A DNA stretch of 64,000 nt from Nelumbo lutea (GCA_022828595.1 JAKGHH010000002.1:75984383-76048382); one strand, 5' to 3'. Shown: positions 20,409-31,510, counted from the first letter of the stretch. The notes: generated by a model not told the origin, from the sequence alone. Numbers and translations are program-made.

Positions 20409-21216
20409 CTATTGAGAGTTGGCTGCCATATTTGAGATCAACTCTCTTGCTTGTGTAGGAGTTTTGTTCACCAACACTCCTCCGCTTGCTGCATCGATCA
20501 TACTCCTATCCATTGATAGTAACCCTTCATAAAAATATTGGATAAGGAGCTGGTCTGGAATTTGATGTTGCGGACAACTGGCACATAGTTGCTTGAATCT
20601 CTCCCAGTATTCGTAGAGAGTTTCCCCACTTAATTGTCTTATGCCACAGATCTCCTTTCTGATGTTAGCCGCTCGGGAAGCAGGGAAGAACTTCTCAAGG
20701 AATTGCCTTTTCATATCATTCCACGTGGTGATGGAACTAGAGGGTAGGTAGTATAGCCAATCCTTAGCCTTATCAGCTAGTGAGAAAGGAAAAGCACGCA
20801 ATTTGATCTGTTCCTCGGTAACACCTTGAGGTTTCATGCTTGAGCATACTACATGGAATTCTTTTAGGTGCTTGTGAGGGTCTTCGCCTGTAAGTCCATG
20901 AAAAGTAGGGAGTAAGTGTATAAGACCTGATTTAAGTTCAAAGGGTACCGCTAGATCTGCATATTCGATGCAGAGAGGTTGTTGGTGCAGATCCGGTGCA
21001 GCTAGCTCTCTAAGGGTTCTTTCTTCGTTGTTGGCCATGACTTCTTCTTCAGAATGGTTGGATGGCTCAACGATTTCTGCAGCCGACTTCACTCTGGAAG
21101 TGGGGGAGTGATGTTGATTGGTTGCAACGTTGCTTGGCTTCTTTCCTCAAGCGGCAAACTGTGTTCTCGATTTCAAGGTCGTAGTGGAGTTCACCCACAC
21201 GAGAAGAGCGAGGCAT
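20409..21216 (-). pseudogene. Athila Gag capsid part
   Basis: The likely start is ATG 21216-21214 (MPRSSRVGELHYDLEIEN), which lies 50 bases inside the primer site. A one-base slip in a run of five C near 21105 moves the frame, after which the capsid reads cleanly: LPTFHGLTGEDPHKHLKEF, LRAFPFSLADKAKDWLYYL, FLEKFFPASRAANIRKEI, ETLYEYWERFKQLCASCP and YFYEGLLSMDRSMIDAASGG, the standard plant retrotransposon Gag order. It ends at TAG 20409-20411; the following codons continue in the same frame. The starting frame and the later frame differ, so the slip is real in this copy. Confidence 0.9.
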
Positions 21217-21250
21217 AAACCAAACAAAAGGAAATAAACCTACCTAGGAT

Positions 21251-21273
21251 GCCAATCCCCGGCAACTGTGCCA
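21251..21273 (-). other. Primer-binding site of the Athila element
   Basis: Minus-strand TGGCACAGTTGCCGGGG, then ATTGGC, about ten bases from the LTR edge. It resembles the 3' end complement of tRNA-Asp (TGGCGCCGTTGCCGGGG) with two mismatches. Confidence 0.75.
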
Positions 21274-21282
21274 AATTTTTTT

Positions 21283-22817
21283 TGGTGGGTGCCGAACCCA
21301 ACCAAAGATAAATATTCTTGCTCTGGGTTAATAATTTGCAGATAGTGATGAGCAAGATCGTTCTCCACAGGGATTGGGTGGATTTATTTCCAAGTAGATG
21401 GATTAAGGGGGGTTGTAAAGCTAACGAAAATAAGAAAATAGCAGAAAATAACAGAAAACAAAGATTAAATCGATGGGAGATGGCTTCCGGTTGAAGGGAC
21501 AAGTTCAGCTTTTGATTCATAGCATTGATCCTTGATGCAAAGATAGATTCCTATGTTTATGAATAAATTGGTTATAGCTATTAACAAGCTCTAACAGCCA
21601 GCCTCTACTCTTATTATTCGACAACCAAAACAAGTTCTTTGATTGCTTCCCTTATTAATAGGCAGTCCTAAACAAACTCTTAAGATTTAACCTATTAATA
21701 GCATTAAGAGGGGAGAGACCCAATTCTGGTCAGCGATCTCACAAGCTTGGATCGTTTAAACCAGATCATATATTTTCCTAATATAGATCGAAAACTTTTT
21801 TTGCAATCAATTTATGTTAGTTGCCACCATGATCGAACCTACCAATCATATATGATTCAATTGGCCATAGATTATTTCCATTGAATGAGCAAGGGGCCCT
21901 TCTTGCTTAATCAACAAAAATAATCCTCACAGTTAATTAGCAAAAAACATATGAATACCCATAAACAATGAACTAAAATAAAAAAAAAATCAATTAGATC
22001 TCACAATATTACAGAATCAAGGCTTCCCTAACCCTTCAACCAGAAATAAAAACTTACAGACATTTCATGATGAAGACGCAGCTTCTAGATGAAAAAGGGA
22101 GGTGAACTCTTGCTTCTTCCTCTTTGGTTGCTGATTTCCCTCTCTGAAGACTGAAGCTCTCTTGGAGGAATTGATGTCTTGGGTGCTGGTACGCCCCCCT
22201 TTATATAGATTTGGGGTGAGGGCTGCTCTCCAACTCTCTTAAGGAGATTATCCTCAAACTGGAAAGTCCTAGTCTAATTTGAACTTATCCTATCTAACTC
22301 TTATCTCTTATCTTTATAGGATTACAATTTGAGAATTTAAATCTGGTAAAACTCTTTTATTGAGATTACATTCAACTTCTATTCTAATGGGACTCTTGGA
22401 TCTTGAATCCAAACTGGGCTTCTTTAACAATTCGGGCTTGCTTCAAGACTCTTTGCGAAATGGGCTTCAGCTTGTGAAATGGGTCTTGCTGCGAAATTGC
22501 TCTGACTTTGGGCCCAAATTCGTCTTCGATGCGGACCGACTCTACCAAAATCCAAAACATAAAAGTTGTGGACCTTTTCCTTATCTTTCCAGTGCTTCTT
22601 GAAATATCCAAATCGGAGTCCGGAATTGAGAGTTAGGCCCATATCACTGGTCGGTGCCGAAACTGTATAAAAACATCCGATTAGCCTTGTTTTCTTCCAA
22701 TCGCCTTCTTGCTTGCCCTGAATCGAAATACAAGAGTAATGAGTCCAATTAGGTACCAATTAAGTGTAAAATACTGAATATTGAGGGATAAACATATGAC
22801 AAATTTTATTCTTATCA
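21283..22817 (-). repeat. 5' LTR of the Athila element
   Basis: 1535 bp, TG...CA on the plus strand, with a single copy of the promoter segment. Relative to the 3' LTR it lacks the 309-bp duplication and a few bases near 21852. Confidence 0.95.
22198..22207 (-). promoter_or_regulatory. TATA box of the Athila 5' LTR
   Basis: Minus-strand TATATAAAGG in the 5' LTR, about 0.9 kb upstream of the primer site. This is the promoter that would have driven the gag-pol transcript. Confidence 0.6.
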
Positions 22818-23042
22818 AAACTTAACTTCCCTTTCAAAAAAAAATTGGGATGAAGAACAACCACCAACTGAACTCTACATAGAAAACATGAACTACTCTT
22901 TTTCTTGATGGTCTAATTAATTAATTGAGTGCTAATAGCCATGTGCTGAATGATACTAGGGAGGTCATAAAATCCGGGGTTGTTTTAAATTGTTTTTTTC
23001 TTGACATGGTAGTGAAATGGTCATTTGTACCATATAAAGTGG

Positions 23043-23501
23043 TAGGGGAGCTCACCGTGGGCCTTTTTTGTGAATCGAACTGGTACTATCAGTTTTTGAA
23101 AAACCGGTAACCAGAACCAAACCGAAACCAGTCGATTAACCAATGATTTGGTTCATCGGTTTTTGGGTTTTTTGACTTTATAATATTTATTATAGAAATA
23201 TATATAAATATAATAAAAAATTATAAATATATATAAAATATTATATTTTAAATAATAAATAATATATAATATATTATACATATATTTATATATATAATGC
23301 GTATTTATTAATTTATAATATATAAAATATGTATAATATACACAAATATATAGAAAATATAAAGAAAAACATGTATACCGGTCGGTTCGGTTAACCGCCG
23401 ATTTTTTAAATTGGTTAACCGAAACCGAACCGGTACCTTCAGTTTTTTAAAAACACCGAACCGACCAGTTCGGTTTTTCAGTTTTTTTTTGCTCACTCCT
23501 A
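23043..23501. mobile_element. hAT-type MITE, 459 bp, target duplication TAAAGTGG
   Basis: A perfect 8-bp duplication TAAAGTGG (23035-23042, 23502-23509). Ends TAGGGGAGCTCAC and, inverted, TAGGAGTGAGCAA. AACCGGTAACC / GGTTAACCG phrases face each other near the ends and the middle is pure AT. No open frame of interest. Confidence 0.85.
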
Positions 23502-23509
23502 TAAAGTGG

Positions 23510-24150
23510 ATACTTGCCTTGATTTTGGTGTAGGTCATAAAAGTTAAATTGTATTATCTACTTTTAACTTATATCTTTATCCTTTACTTGCACGTACATG
23601 GAATGTGTTCTTACACTATGTCAATAATGTGAAATCCAATATTGCTTAATTGCATTTTTTTTGAAAAAAATCATCTTATTAGATTTATTTCTATCAAATA
23701 TATTTTGTTAAACAAAATGGTGATTCCCTAAATCACTCACAAGGTAGGTAGAAGGATGAATTTATTTGGTTGGGTGATAAAACAGGGAGATTCTCTATAT
23801 AAAGGGATTCTATTTTTATTTTGTGGTTGAATAGAAGAATTTTATTGCTAAATGAGTTATTAAGTTGTACCAGTCAAATTTGGAAATCAAAGGTTGTTCC
23901 TAGATTTTCATGGAGGATTAGGGGGTGATCAATTTTAGTTTGGGCGTAGCCAATCTACAATATATTATTTATATATTAAATATATAATTGTACATATATT
24001 GTATTATATTATATTATAGTATAATATAGTATATTATAAAATATAATTTGTGAATTAGACACAAAGCCCAACCTGGTTCATGATCACCTTGGTCTATAGG
24101 ATATGTAGGAACTTTATTACAACTACAGATATTCTTAGTGCTAAAGGTAT
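23510..24150. other. Non-coding AT-rich stretch
   Basis: No gene or repeat recognised beyond simple AT tracts such as TATTATATTATATT near 24000. Confidence 0.4.
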
Positions 24151-24159
24151 GAATGTGGA

Positions 24160-24540
24160 GAAAATCTTATGAGGTTTGTAATGAATGTGAGGAATTTGTC
24201 ATCCACTCGTTTTGTGTTTCTCCTTTTAATTTTCTAGATTTGTTTTTATAGGCCATGGGGTTTAAAATGGCAAGTGAATTTTGGGGGAATCCAAGCTATG
24301 GGACTATCAAAATAAATTTTGATGCTTCTTGCATCCATGAAGTAAATGTTCAATTGCTAGTATTGCCCGAGACCACTTTGGTAAAGTGTTGGACTATAAA
24401 GCCTACAATCTTGTCTGCTCTACCATAAATCAAGAAGAAGCATGGGCTGTTTGAGAAGCCCATAACGTAGACTTGAATTTTGGAGACTATCCTATCATCA
24501 TCCAGGGAGACTCCAAACTAGCCATCTCGTGCTTATGGCT
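24160..24540 (+). pseudogene. LINE fragment: zinc-finger tail and RNase H (RVT_3 type)
   Basis: 24160-24225 reads VCNECEEFVIHSFCV, resembling the C..C...HSF..C end of plant L1-type LINE ORF2. From 24288 the RNase H core follows: YGTIKINFDASCIHE, then after a one-base slip near 24349 SIARDHFGKVLDYKAY, INQEEAWAV, stop TGA, EAHNVDLNFGDYPIII and QGDSKLAISCLW. The three acidic positions (D in NFDAS, E in QEEAWA, D in QGDSK) are all there. The TGA fits an Arg codon (CGA) lost by one transition. This is a clearly decayed relic. The rest of the LINE is not visible upstream. Confidence 0.75.
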
Positions 24541-24582
24541 TCAAAGACACTTGGGCCTTGTCTTTTTGAGGACATGCTACCC

Positions 24583-24760
24583 CCCCACAGGACTTGTGGT
24601 GTAGCCCCTTATGTTCAGAAAGTAATGGTATATACGCCCCACAGCACATCCCAACCGTTCATGGGAAACATCTCCCCAAGACAAATACATGAGATATTCC
24701 CAATGCACCATTCCAGAAATGTGTTGTGGGGCATGTGTGGAGACTCTATGGAGAGCCAAT
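24583..24760. mobile_element. Foldback MITE, Mutator-like family
   Basis: CCCCCACAGGACTTGTGG faces TGTGTTGTGGGGCATG, and the core GGGAAACATCTCC faces GATATTCCCAATGCA. The same core recurs at 29512, 45119, 50893, 51210 and 58047. Outer ends not resolved. Confidence 0.5.
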
Positions 24761-24910
24761 CCAGACTCGAAAAGAAAGTTTCTATGGTCGTTGTTGTGTT
24801 TTATTATATTTGAAAAGCACAAAATGACTTCAGCTTCAGGGGTATTATTCAGTGTGAATTGTTTTTCTTGTTACCAGTTCCAAAACACAAAACAAAATCA
24901 TCTTGTTTGA

Positions 24911-25831
24911 AAACAGATTATTTCTTAAAACAAAAATACAAAAACATATTCTTAGTTGTGTGTGTTTTTCTGTTTTCAAAACTGAAACCAAAAACATATT
25001 CTTGAATCTGGTTTCAAAGACATATTCTCATCTGATTATTCAACTTCATGTTCCATGAATCATATAATTTTTACACTAAAAATTTGTTTTCTTTTTTAAA
25101 AACCAATATTTTATTGGTTCCAAAAATATGTACTGTTTTTTTGAAACAAAATTCACTTGTTTTCCCTTTGAAAATAGAAACAGAAGGACATGTTTTTATT
25201 TTTGTGCAGATGTGGCAACTCCAAGAACATATGAAAATGAAAGCAACCATGTTGTATAACGTCTCCTTGATATTTCTAAATATCAAAAGGAATCCTGGAT
25301 GGGTATTATATCAATTATCCTATGAATATATATCTGAGGATTCTAGCAAATGTGGTGAGTCTTAACTGTTTGATTTCCTTAATTAGGGCAATCTTTTACC
25401 AATTAAAACAATCTATCCATGAAGAAGCTAGTAGTATACGTATTCCTTGGGGATGTTAATGTTTTTGGATGATATCAAGTCTTTTGGTGGCAGAAAAAGT
25501 TTTATGGTCAGCATAGAATTGGTTGGTATAGTCCATCAGATTGACTGTTGCATGATATTAGTACTGCTGACTCTTTTGCAGTTGATATATACCACCAATA
25601 AAATTTCCTCTGACCAAACACCCACTTAGGTTAAGCCTTTGAATTGGATTTTTTTATTTGACTTAAAAAAAAAAAAAAACTAAATCAGATTTGAGATTTG
25701 GTTTGTGATTTTAATTGGTCTGACCTACCTCTCTAATTTGTAGTTTGCCAAGTTGCTTCTAAGGACAGCAATATATGACTTGAGAGTTTCAGTACCCAAT
25801 CAGTCACCTTCCGTAAGGTAAGGCTTCAACC

Positions 25832-25864
<33 letters not shown>

Positions 25865-26351
25865 GGAAATGTATAAGATAGATGGTTATATCATTTACCA
25901 ACAAAAGAAAGATAATTTATCAAAAAAATAAGAAGAAAGATAGTTTAATTTACATTTATCTTGTGCAGGTTTTTCTGCCTTTCCCTTCTATTCTCTACCT
26001 TTTCTTTCAAACCAAAAATAGCCTTAGAATTTATCTATAATTTGATTTGAAAGAGACAAAAAAAAAAAACTATTTTAAGGATGCTTGCAAATCTATGATA
26101 CAAGAAAGATATGGTACCTGAAAGACTTTAACCAACCAGAAACCCATGAATTTAAAAAAATACCAGTTGATTGATTGTCAGTTTTTCAGGGAATTATCAT
26201 AGTTGGACCCATGATACTCATGGATATCTTGGCAGTTATCACCCAGAAATAAAGTCCTTGTATAGGAGTGCTTCTCCTTCAATCAAGAGTAGGGATTTTT
26301 CTTAGAAGGGACTAAACAATAGGGGTCCATATAGATCTAAAAGTTTGTTAT
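24911..26351. other. Non-coding stretch with a (CT)n tract
   Basis: No supportable gene. Several diverged AAAACA/TGTTTT phrases at 24890-25190 suggest an old duplication. A (CT)15 microsatellite lies at 25834-25863. Short open frames have no recognisable motif. Confidence 0.4.
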
Positions 26352-26460
26352 GTAGACTGTTTGAAAAGAATGCAAATAAGAACATATTGAGTGAAAATAC
26401 AAATGCTGTCATTTTCATCAACTTTGCATATTTTTATTTGCACTCTTTCTAAATGGATTT
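26352..26460. mobile_element. Degenerate foldback MITE of the 6058 family
   Basis: GTTTGAAAAGAATGCAAATAAG faces ATTTGCACTCTTTCTAAA-like text, as in the intact element at 6058-6166. Flanking duplications have decayed. Confidence 0.4.
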
Positions 26461-26630
26461 GTTTGTACTAATGCAAATGAAAAAAAATGTAAATTGTTAT
26501 TTAATTTCGTTTTGGGTTTTACTTTATTCTGCTTTATGTCTTAATTTACTTCAATTGTACTGCAATCAAATAAAATAACCTAAAATTTGAAACAAAATAA
26601 GTCAATATATACTCAAATCGTTTGCACTAC

Positions 26631-27032
26631 TAGGGGTGTCAATTGGACTGGATTTGGTCCAATCCGATCCTGTCCAATGTGAGTCTATTATAAATGGACC
26701 AGGTCCAATCCAATCCAATGAATGTTTTGGACCGGTCCAATTCAATGTCTGGACCGTTCAATCTGTTCAAATTCATTTTGATTTAGATTGGTTTCAACCC
26801 AAATCCACTCCATTGATACATATATTCTTATCTTATATCAATGGATCAGATATTGGCTTAATCCAACCCAATCCAATATAAATTTGTTACGGATGGATCA
26901 GGTCCAATCCAATCTAATAAATATTTTAGACTGGATTGGTCCAGTCCAATGTGTTGTGGGTCTGTCCAATCTATCCAAATTGGTTTTGTACTGAATGGGG
27001 TCCAATCCAAAACCGGTCCATTAACACCCTTA
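26631..27032. mobile_element. hAT-type MITE, 402 bp
   Basis: Ends TAGGGGTGTCAATTGGAC and, inverted, TAAGGGTGTTAATGGACC. Flanks TGCACTAC (26623-26630) and TGCACTAT (27033-27040) agree at 7 of 8. The interior repeats GGTCCAATCCAAT phrases on both strands. The terminal sequence is shared with 5081-5709, so both belong to one terminal-repeat group. Confidence 0.85.
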
Positions 27033-27285
27033 TGCACTATCATAGTTTTGCATCAATACCAATTTATTTACATTCAACCAAACACAGCCAACAGTGGTAA
27101 ATCACTCAAATATATAGTTGATCATGAAGATACAAACTCTTCCAAAATCTGACTGGACACAACAAAAACATGAGCCCCCCGCTTTGATAATTAGGGGAAA
27201 TAAGCCTTGCCATTTGTTAAGCAGGGTATATGAGCCCTCTGCTTTTTGCTTTTAGTTGGATTTATAGGAGGTGTTCATCATGCCA

Positions 27286-27345
27286 TATTGCTGTGGCCCC
27301 ACCTTCAAGTTATTTCATCCAATTCAAAGTGGGGCCACAGCAATA
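27286..27345. repeat. Perfect 17-bp inverted repeat with 26-base loop
   Basis: TATTGCTGTGGCCCCAC (27286-27302) is exactly complementary to GTGGGGCCACAGCAATA (27329-27345). No T-run or gene adjoins it, so a small foldback relic is more likely than a terminator. Confidence 0.85.
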
Positions 27346-27445
27346 AATCGTGATTCATGGTTTTATCCCAATAAGTATCATGGATTTTTCTTCGATTTAT
27401 AACATATTCCTAAATTATTGGGGCATTACAATTCGAGCCGATTTG

Positions 27446-27446
27446 C

Positions 27447-27508
<62 letters not shown>
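27446..27508. repeat. (TTTA)n followed by (AT)n microsatellite
   Basis: About eight TTTA units lead directly into about sixteen AT units. The open frame over it (IYIYIY) is not a gene. Confidence 0.9.
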
Positions 27509-27511
<3 letters not shown>

Positions 27512-27956
27512 ATTTTGATTTTTAAGACAAAACAGTTTATTTCGATAAAAAGGACATAAGATAAAACAATTATCTATTCTAAAAATGGATACTTGCCTGA
27601 ATTTTGGTACAAATCATAAAATTTAAATCCAAGAACCTTATATTATATATGGTTATTAATACTTAGATGTATATTCCATGCTCTTACACTAATCCCATGG
27701 TAAAAGATAATATGATATTGCTGATGTTGTATTAATTTTCTTTATCTTATAAGACAATTCCATAGTCCATATATATTAACCAGCTCCATTAGAATTTGAA
27801 GTATTGAAAATTTAACAAAGTATCAACCCAAATTGCACCTTTATTCAGCATGACCCTGGTCATGTGCAACCCCCAATGAATAGAGAATACATCAGCTATT
27901 TTATAAAATTTAAATCCAAAAACCATATATCAGATATGTTATTAATTCTTATATGC

Positions 27957-28171
27957 AATGTTTTAAAAAATCGTTTTAGAGGCCAAACCATTTTTCCCCT
28001 AGGAGGTCGAACAGGTCAACAATGAATTGGTCGGGTTGGATGGTTTTTAACCAAGTCAACAAAATTTTTTTACCACCAAATGGGTTTTAACTGAATTAAA
28101 CCTAGAATCCTAATCAGGTGATGATTCGAACGATTCAACAGACCGAATCAACCGCGGGTTAAAAACACTGC
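27957..28171. mobile_element. hAT-type MITE, 215 bp
   Basis: Flanks TTATATGC (27949-27956) and TTAAATGC (28172-28179) agree at 7 of 8. Ends AATGTTTTAAAAAATCG and, inverted, GCAGTGTTTTTAACCCG. The interior shares GGTCAAC / GGTTTTTAACC style with 12150 and 8857. On either side, two similar blocks (27620-27900 and 28190-28400, both with CACATGGTAAAAGATAATATGAT) look like an older direct duplication of the host sequence. Confidence 0.7.
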
Positions 28172-28399
28172 TTAAATGCACATCCCATACTACTACACTA
28201 ATCACATGGTAAAAGATAATATGATTTTTCTGATGTTCTTTATTTTTTAAGACAACTCCATATATATTGACCTACTCCATTAGAATTTGACGCCATCGAA
28301 AATTTAACAAATTCTCAACCCAAATTGCACCTTTATTCACTATGACTCTGGTCACATGCAACCCCGGCCCAATAAAAATCAATAGTTGACATGAATCGT

Positions 28400-29010
28400 G
28401 CAAGCTCGTGTATAATCCCCATTCATTGAGAAGAGTTCACATGCAACCACGGTCACAGCAGATTTTTTTTTTCTCTGTTTGAAAGAAAAAGAAGAATTAT
28501 TTGCAACCAAATAAGTGTCATCTTCATAAGCTTGGGTGTTTGGTGGAGTAGGGTAATGCCCATCTGGGCCTGGTGGGTTCCACCAAGCCCACCCACCATG
28601 AACTACCTTGATGAGAGGGACTTTTGTTAACTTACATGTGTGGTTGGTATTAACATATATACTTCTCCCACAAGGTGGCTATTTCCTACCAAAATTACAC
28701 CAACCATGATGGCTACGTTTTGCTACTAGTATTCTTTGTTCCATCTCTCTAGCTAGTCTGTCTGTAGCTCCACCTTTTCTGGCTATTTATATTTATATTT
28801 TTTAATTTTTTAATTTTTTAATTTTTTTTATTTTAGTGGGTAGGTGACTAGGTGAGTGATACAGGGCCAGAGATAGAATAAAAAAAAAAATTACAATTGA
28901 GAAAATTATAAGAAAGAATTTTTCATGCATGACTGGTTCACTTTGACTATACAAACTAATTACAATTAGCTAAGCAATAATAAGAGTTAATCGATTCCTC
29001 TCTCTCTCTC
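28400..29010. other. Non-coding stretch
   Basis: No gene recognised. A TTTTTAATT-type tandem (28799-28830) and a (CT)n tract (28998-29016) are the only structure. Confidence 0.4.
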
Positions 29011-29016
29011 TCTCTC

Positions 29017-29234
29017 GTGACTCACGTGGAAAATGATTGCTCAAGGTTTTTTTTTGAAGTTTTATTACACACAAGAATGCCTCAATAACTATATATGGAT
29101 TTTACTCTCTCTCTCGCTCTCGTGACTCACGTGTTTGAATCACGTGGAAAATGATGGTTGTTCAAGGTTTTTTTTTGAAGTTTTAGTACACACAAGAATT
29201 CCTCAATAACTAAATATAGATATATGGATTTTAG
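29017..29234. repeat. Tandem duplication carrying CACGTG boxes
   Basis: Two copies of GTGACTCACGTG ... CAAGGTTTTTTTTTGAAG ... CACACAAGAAT.CCTCAATAACTA, starting at 29017 and 29121. The second copy has extra bases with one more CACGTG. CACGTG occurs at 29023, 29128, 29141 and, just outside, 29241. Confidence 0.85.
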
Positions 29235-29511
29235 TGTAAGATCACGTGCTATTTAGCATTTTATTTGGATTTCTTTCCCATCAAATTAGAATTTTATTTA
29301 TTTATTGGCAATATATATAGCATATTTATATATGCAAAAGACAACATTCAACTAAAATGACAAATCCATAAAATAAAATGTGTATTGATTTGGGGAATGA
29401 AATGACTGACAGAAAAAGTTAATAGATTATTTTTTTTAGATTTTATTTGTTGTTTGGTTCTGAAAATAAACAAATAATGCGGAATTTACAAGTAGGGTAC
29501 TACTCATTCCA

Positions 29512-29655
29512 ATCTGGATTTGCTCCTCACACAGAATGATCTTTACATTCACGAAAACATCTCCCCGTGAATGAAAATGTACAAGTATGAAAAATGTTCC
29601 GGATGTATGGCTACAATGTGATGTGAGATTGGTATGAGGAGCAAATCTAAACTCA
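29512..29655. mobile_element. Foldback MITE, Mutator-like family, 144 bp
   Basis: Arms GGATTTGCTCCTCAC and, inverted, AGATTTGCTCCTCATAC. The core AAAACATCTCCCCGTGAATG is an imperfect foldback. Flanks CTCATTCCA (29503-29511) and GTCATTCCA (29656-29664) agree at 8 of 9, and a 9-bp duplication points to a Mutator-type mobiliser. Confidence 0.65.
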
Positions 29656-29669
29656 GTCATTCCAGTTTG

Positions 29670-30100
29670 ACTAATTTGTTATTTTCTTCCCTTTTTATGG
29701 TTTAGAAAAAGAGATTCATTCAAATAAAAAATAGGGTATAAAGTGACAAAGACAAAAAGCAAATGCACAGGCACACACACACCCCACAAACAAAAGTTAG
29801 CCTATATCTACCAAACTACAAATAATTTCAGTGTTAAAGAATGTAATGATGGATGTATTGCCGTTCAAGCTAATGACCTAAATCGGAATTTTCTTATTTG
29901 TAGTTTATATCAATGTTCTTAATTTGTAGTTACATCTGATAGCCTTGTTGATTGATGATCTACTCCCTAAACAAATTTCTAAGTATGTTTCAACTCAAAC
30001 TTCTTTGCGGTAGAAAACCATTGACCTAGTCAAACAATCAGTTTCTGGTCAAGCAATCAGAATGTCCTTATACTGGTTGAGCGGTTGGCATTCATTTTAT
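29670..30100. other. Non-coding stretch
   Basis: No gene or element recognised. Confidence 0.35.
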
Positions 30101-30104
30101 TTTA

Positions 30105-31140
30105 TCCATTTCCATCATTAATAACAATAATTCTCATTTTTCATATACATGTTTGTTTAATATGAGAAATATATAATAATAAAATATGATTAAATGTTAT
30201 AATATTTTAAGTTTTAATTTATGAAATCATAAGTTGATATCTTTATTTGAAAGGGAAATGTAATTATATAAAACATTGGTTTTTTATTACTGTTTTTTAG
30301 CTTATGGTGAAATTGACTCATCAGATTGGTTAAATCATCGTCTAGTGACTAAGTATGATTTTGGGTCCACTTACCACCAAATTGCTTCCTATGAAAAACC
30401 ACTGGCTTAGTCAACAACATGGTGATTTAGCTTGAACCATTCGACCAGTTGACTTGGTTAGCGGGGTCATGCATTAGGCATCAATACTCATTTTTTCTAC
30501 TTTTTGTATTCCATTTCCATTATTAGTAAAAATAATTTTGTTTATTAGATTTATATTTTAATATGACAAATATATAATGGTGTGCCTATATTTTTCTGTA
30601 AATTTTTTTTTATTTTTTACAATTTGTTGTATTTTTGTTTTTAAAGTTTTTGTGTTTAATTAGGCTATCATGAGTTGACCCATTTGCTTTTGGCCCGTCA
30701 CATGGATGGAAAAACTATTAAAACCCAATTTACTTTCTAGCCAATTTCAAATTTTGAATTCCATTTCCATCATTAGTAAAAACATTCTTATTTTTCACAT
30801 TATTTTTGTTTAATGTGATGAATATTGGAAGATGTTTCCGAATGTTCTCTACAGATTTATTTTTTTCATATTTTTTGTGTTTCTGTATTTTTTAAGTATT
30901 TATTATTTAATTATTACATCATGGGTTGACCCATTTAATTCAAAAGGTTAGGACTGTTGACCTCTAGCACCTAGACAAGAAAATTGTTTCATTTTCAAAT
31001 TGTATTTAATTTATATTATTAATAAATATGGTTCTTGTTTATCACATGTGTTTTTGTTTAGTAAGATTAATATATAATATTAGAGATGTGCCTAAATATT
31101 TTGTATTTTTTTTTTAAATTTCATGATTCTTTGTACTTTT
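30105..31140. repeat. Degenerate tandem array, about 250-bp unit
   Basis: The phrase CCATTTCCATCATTARTAA followed by TGTTTAAT, ATATATAAT and, further on, ATGAGTTGACCCAT recurs from about 30105, 30508, 30757 and 31000. The last three are 249 and about 245 bases apart; the first gap is longer (403). Units are strongly diverged. No coding potential. Confidence 0.65.
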
Positions 31141-31149
31141 TTAACCTCA

Positions 31150-31510
31150 AACTTTACCCCAAGTGGAGGGGTATCCACATATAATTTTATTAATCAATAA
31201 CAAATAGAAGAGAAAAATTACAAGGGAGAATGTAGCCTGCCTTGCCCAAACCCATAAAATAATATAAACTCCTCCCTTGCCAAACAAAAAGAAAAAATTA
31301 CAATTATTTAACTTGAGCCATATATCAACCTAAAGAGTCTTCATGGACCATTCTTCACAACTAAATTCCAAAATCATTCTCATTGAGGTAAACATTATGG
31401 GAACCACCATCAACATCCATGTTAGAAGAAAGCCAGCCAGTTTGTTAGCTTCCTTAAGCGTATGAGAAAACTTGATGTTGAGGGAAGTGTAACTTCGAGT
31501 AGTCTAATTG
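31150..31510 (-). pseudogene. LINE 3' end with RNase H C-terminal tail
   Basis: On the minus strand 31500-31428 reads TSLNIKFSHTLKEANKLAGFL. The phrase H..REAN..AD.LA closes the RVT_3 RNase H of plant L1 LINEs. About 280 bases of 3' untranslated text follow, ending in TTAATAAAATTATATGTGG. The upstream LINE body is absent, so this is a 5'-truncated insertion or a relic. Confidence 0.5.

Larger units (their letters stand above)
13198..22817 (-). mobile_element. Complete Athila-lineage Ty3/gypsy retrotransposon
   Basis: Two LTRs (13198-15048 and 21283-22817) enclose a minus-strand gag-pol. The element is flanked by a perfect 5-bp duplication AAACT (13193-13197, 22818-22822). It has a tRNA-Asp-like primer site, a purine tract before the 3' LTR and the order gag, protease, reverse transcriptase, RNase H, integrase, which is gypsy order. 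The RT and Gag phrases (for example CIDYRKLNSLTRKDHF, VFMDDFTMYG) match the Athila lineage as I know it. LTRs differ by nine substitutions in roughly their first 265 bases, so the insertion is not recent. No envelope-like ORF is present between integrase and LTR. Stops, frameshifts and a lost catalytic residue make it inactive. Confidence 0.95.

Noticed and set aside
27350..27559. Frame with IYIYIYIY that could look like a membrane protein
   Set aside because: It is the translation of (TTTA)n and (AT)n microsatellites.
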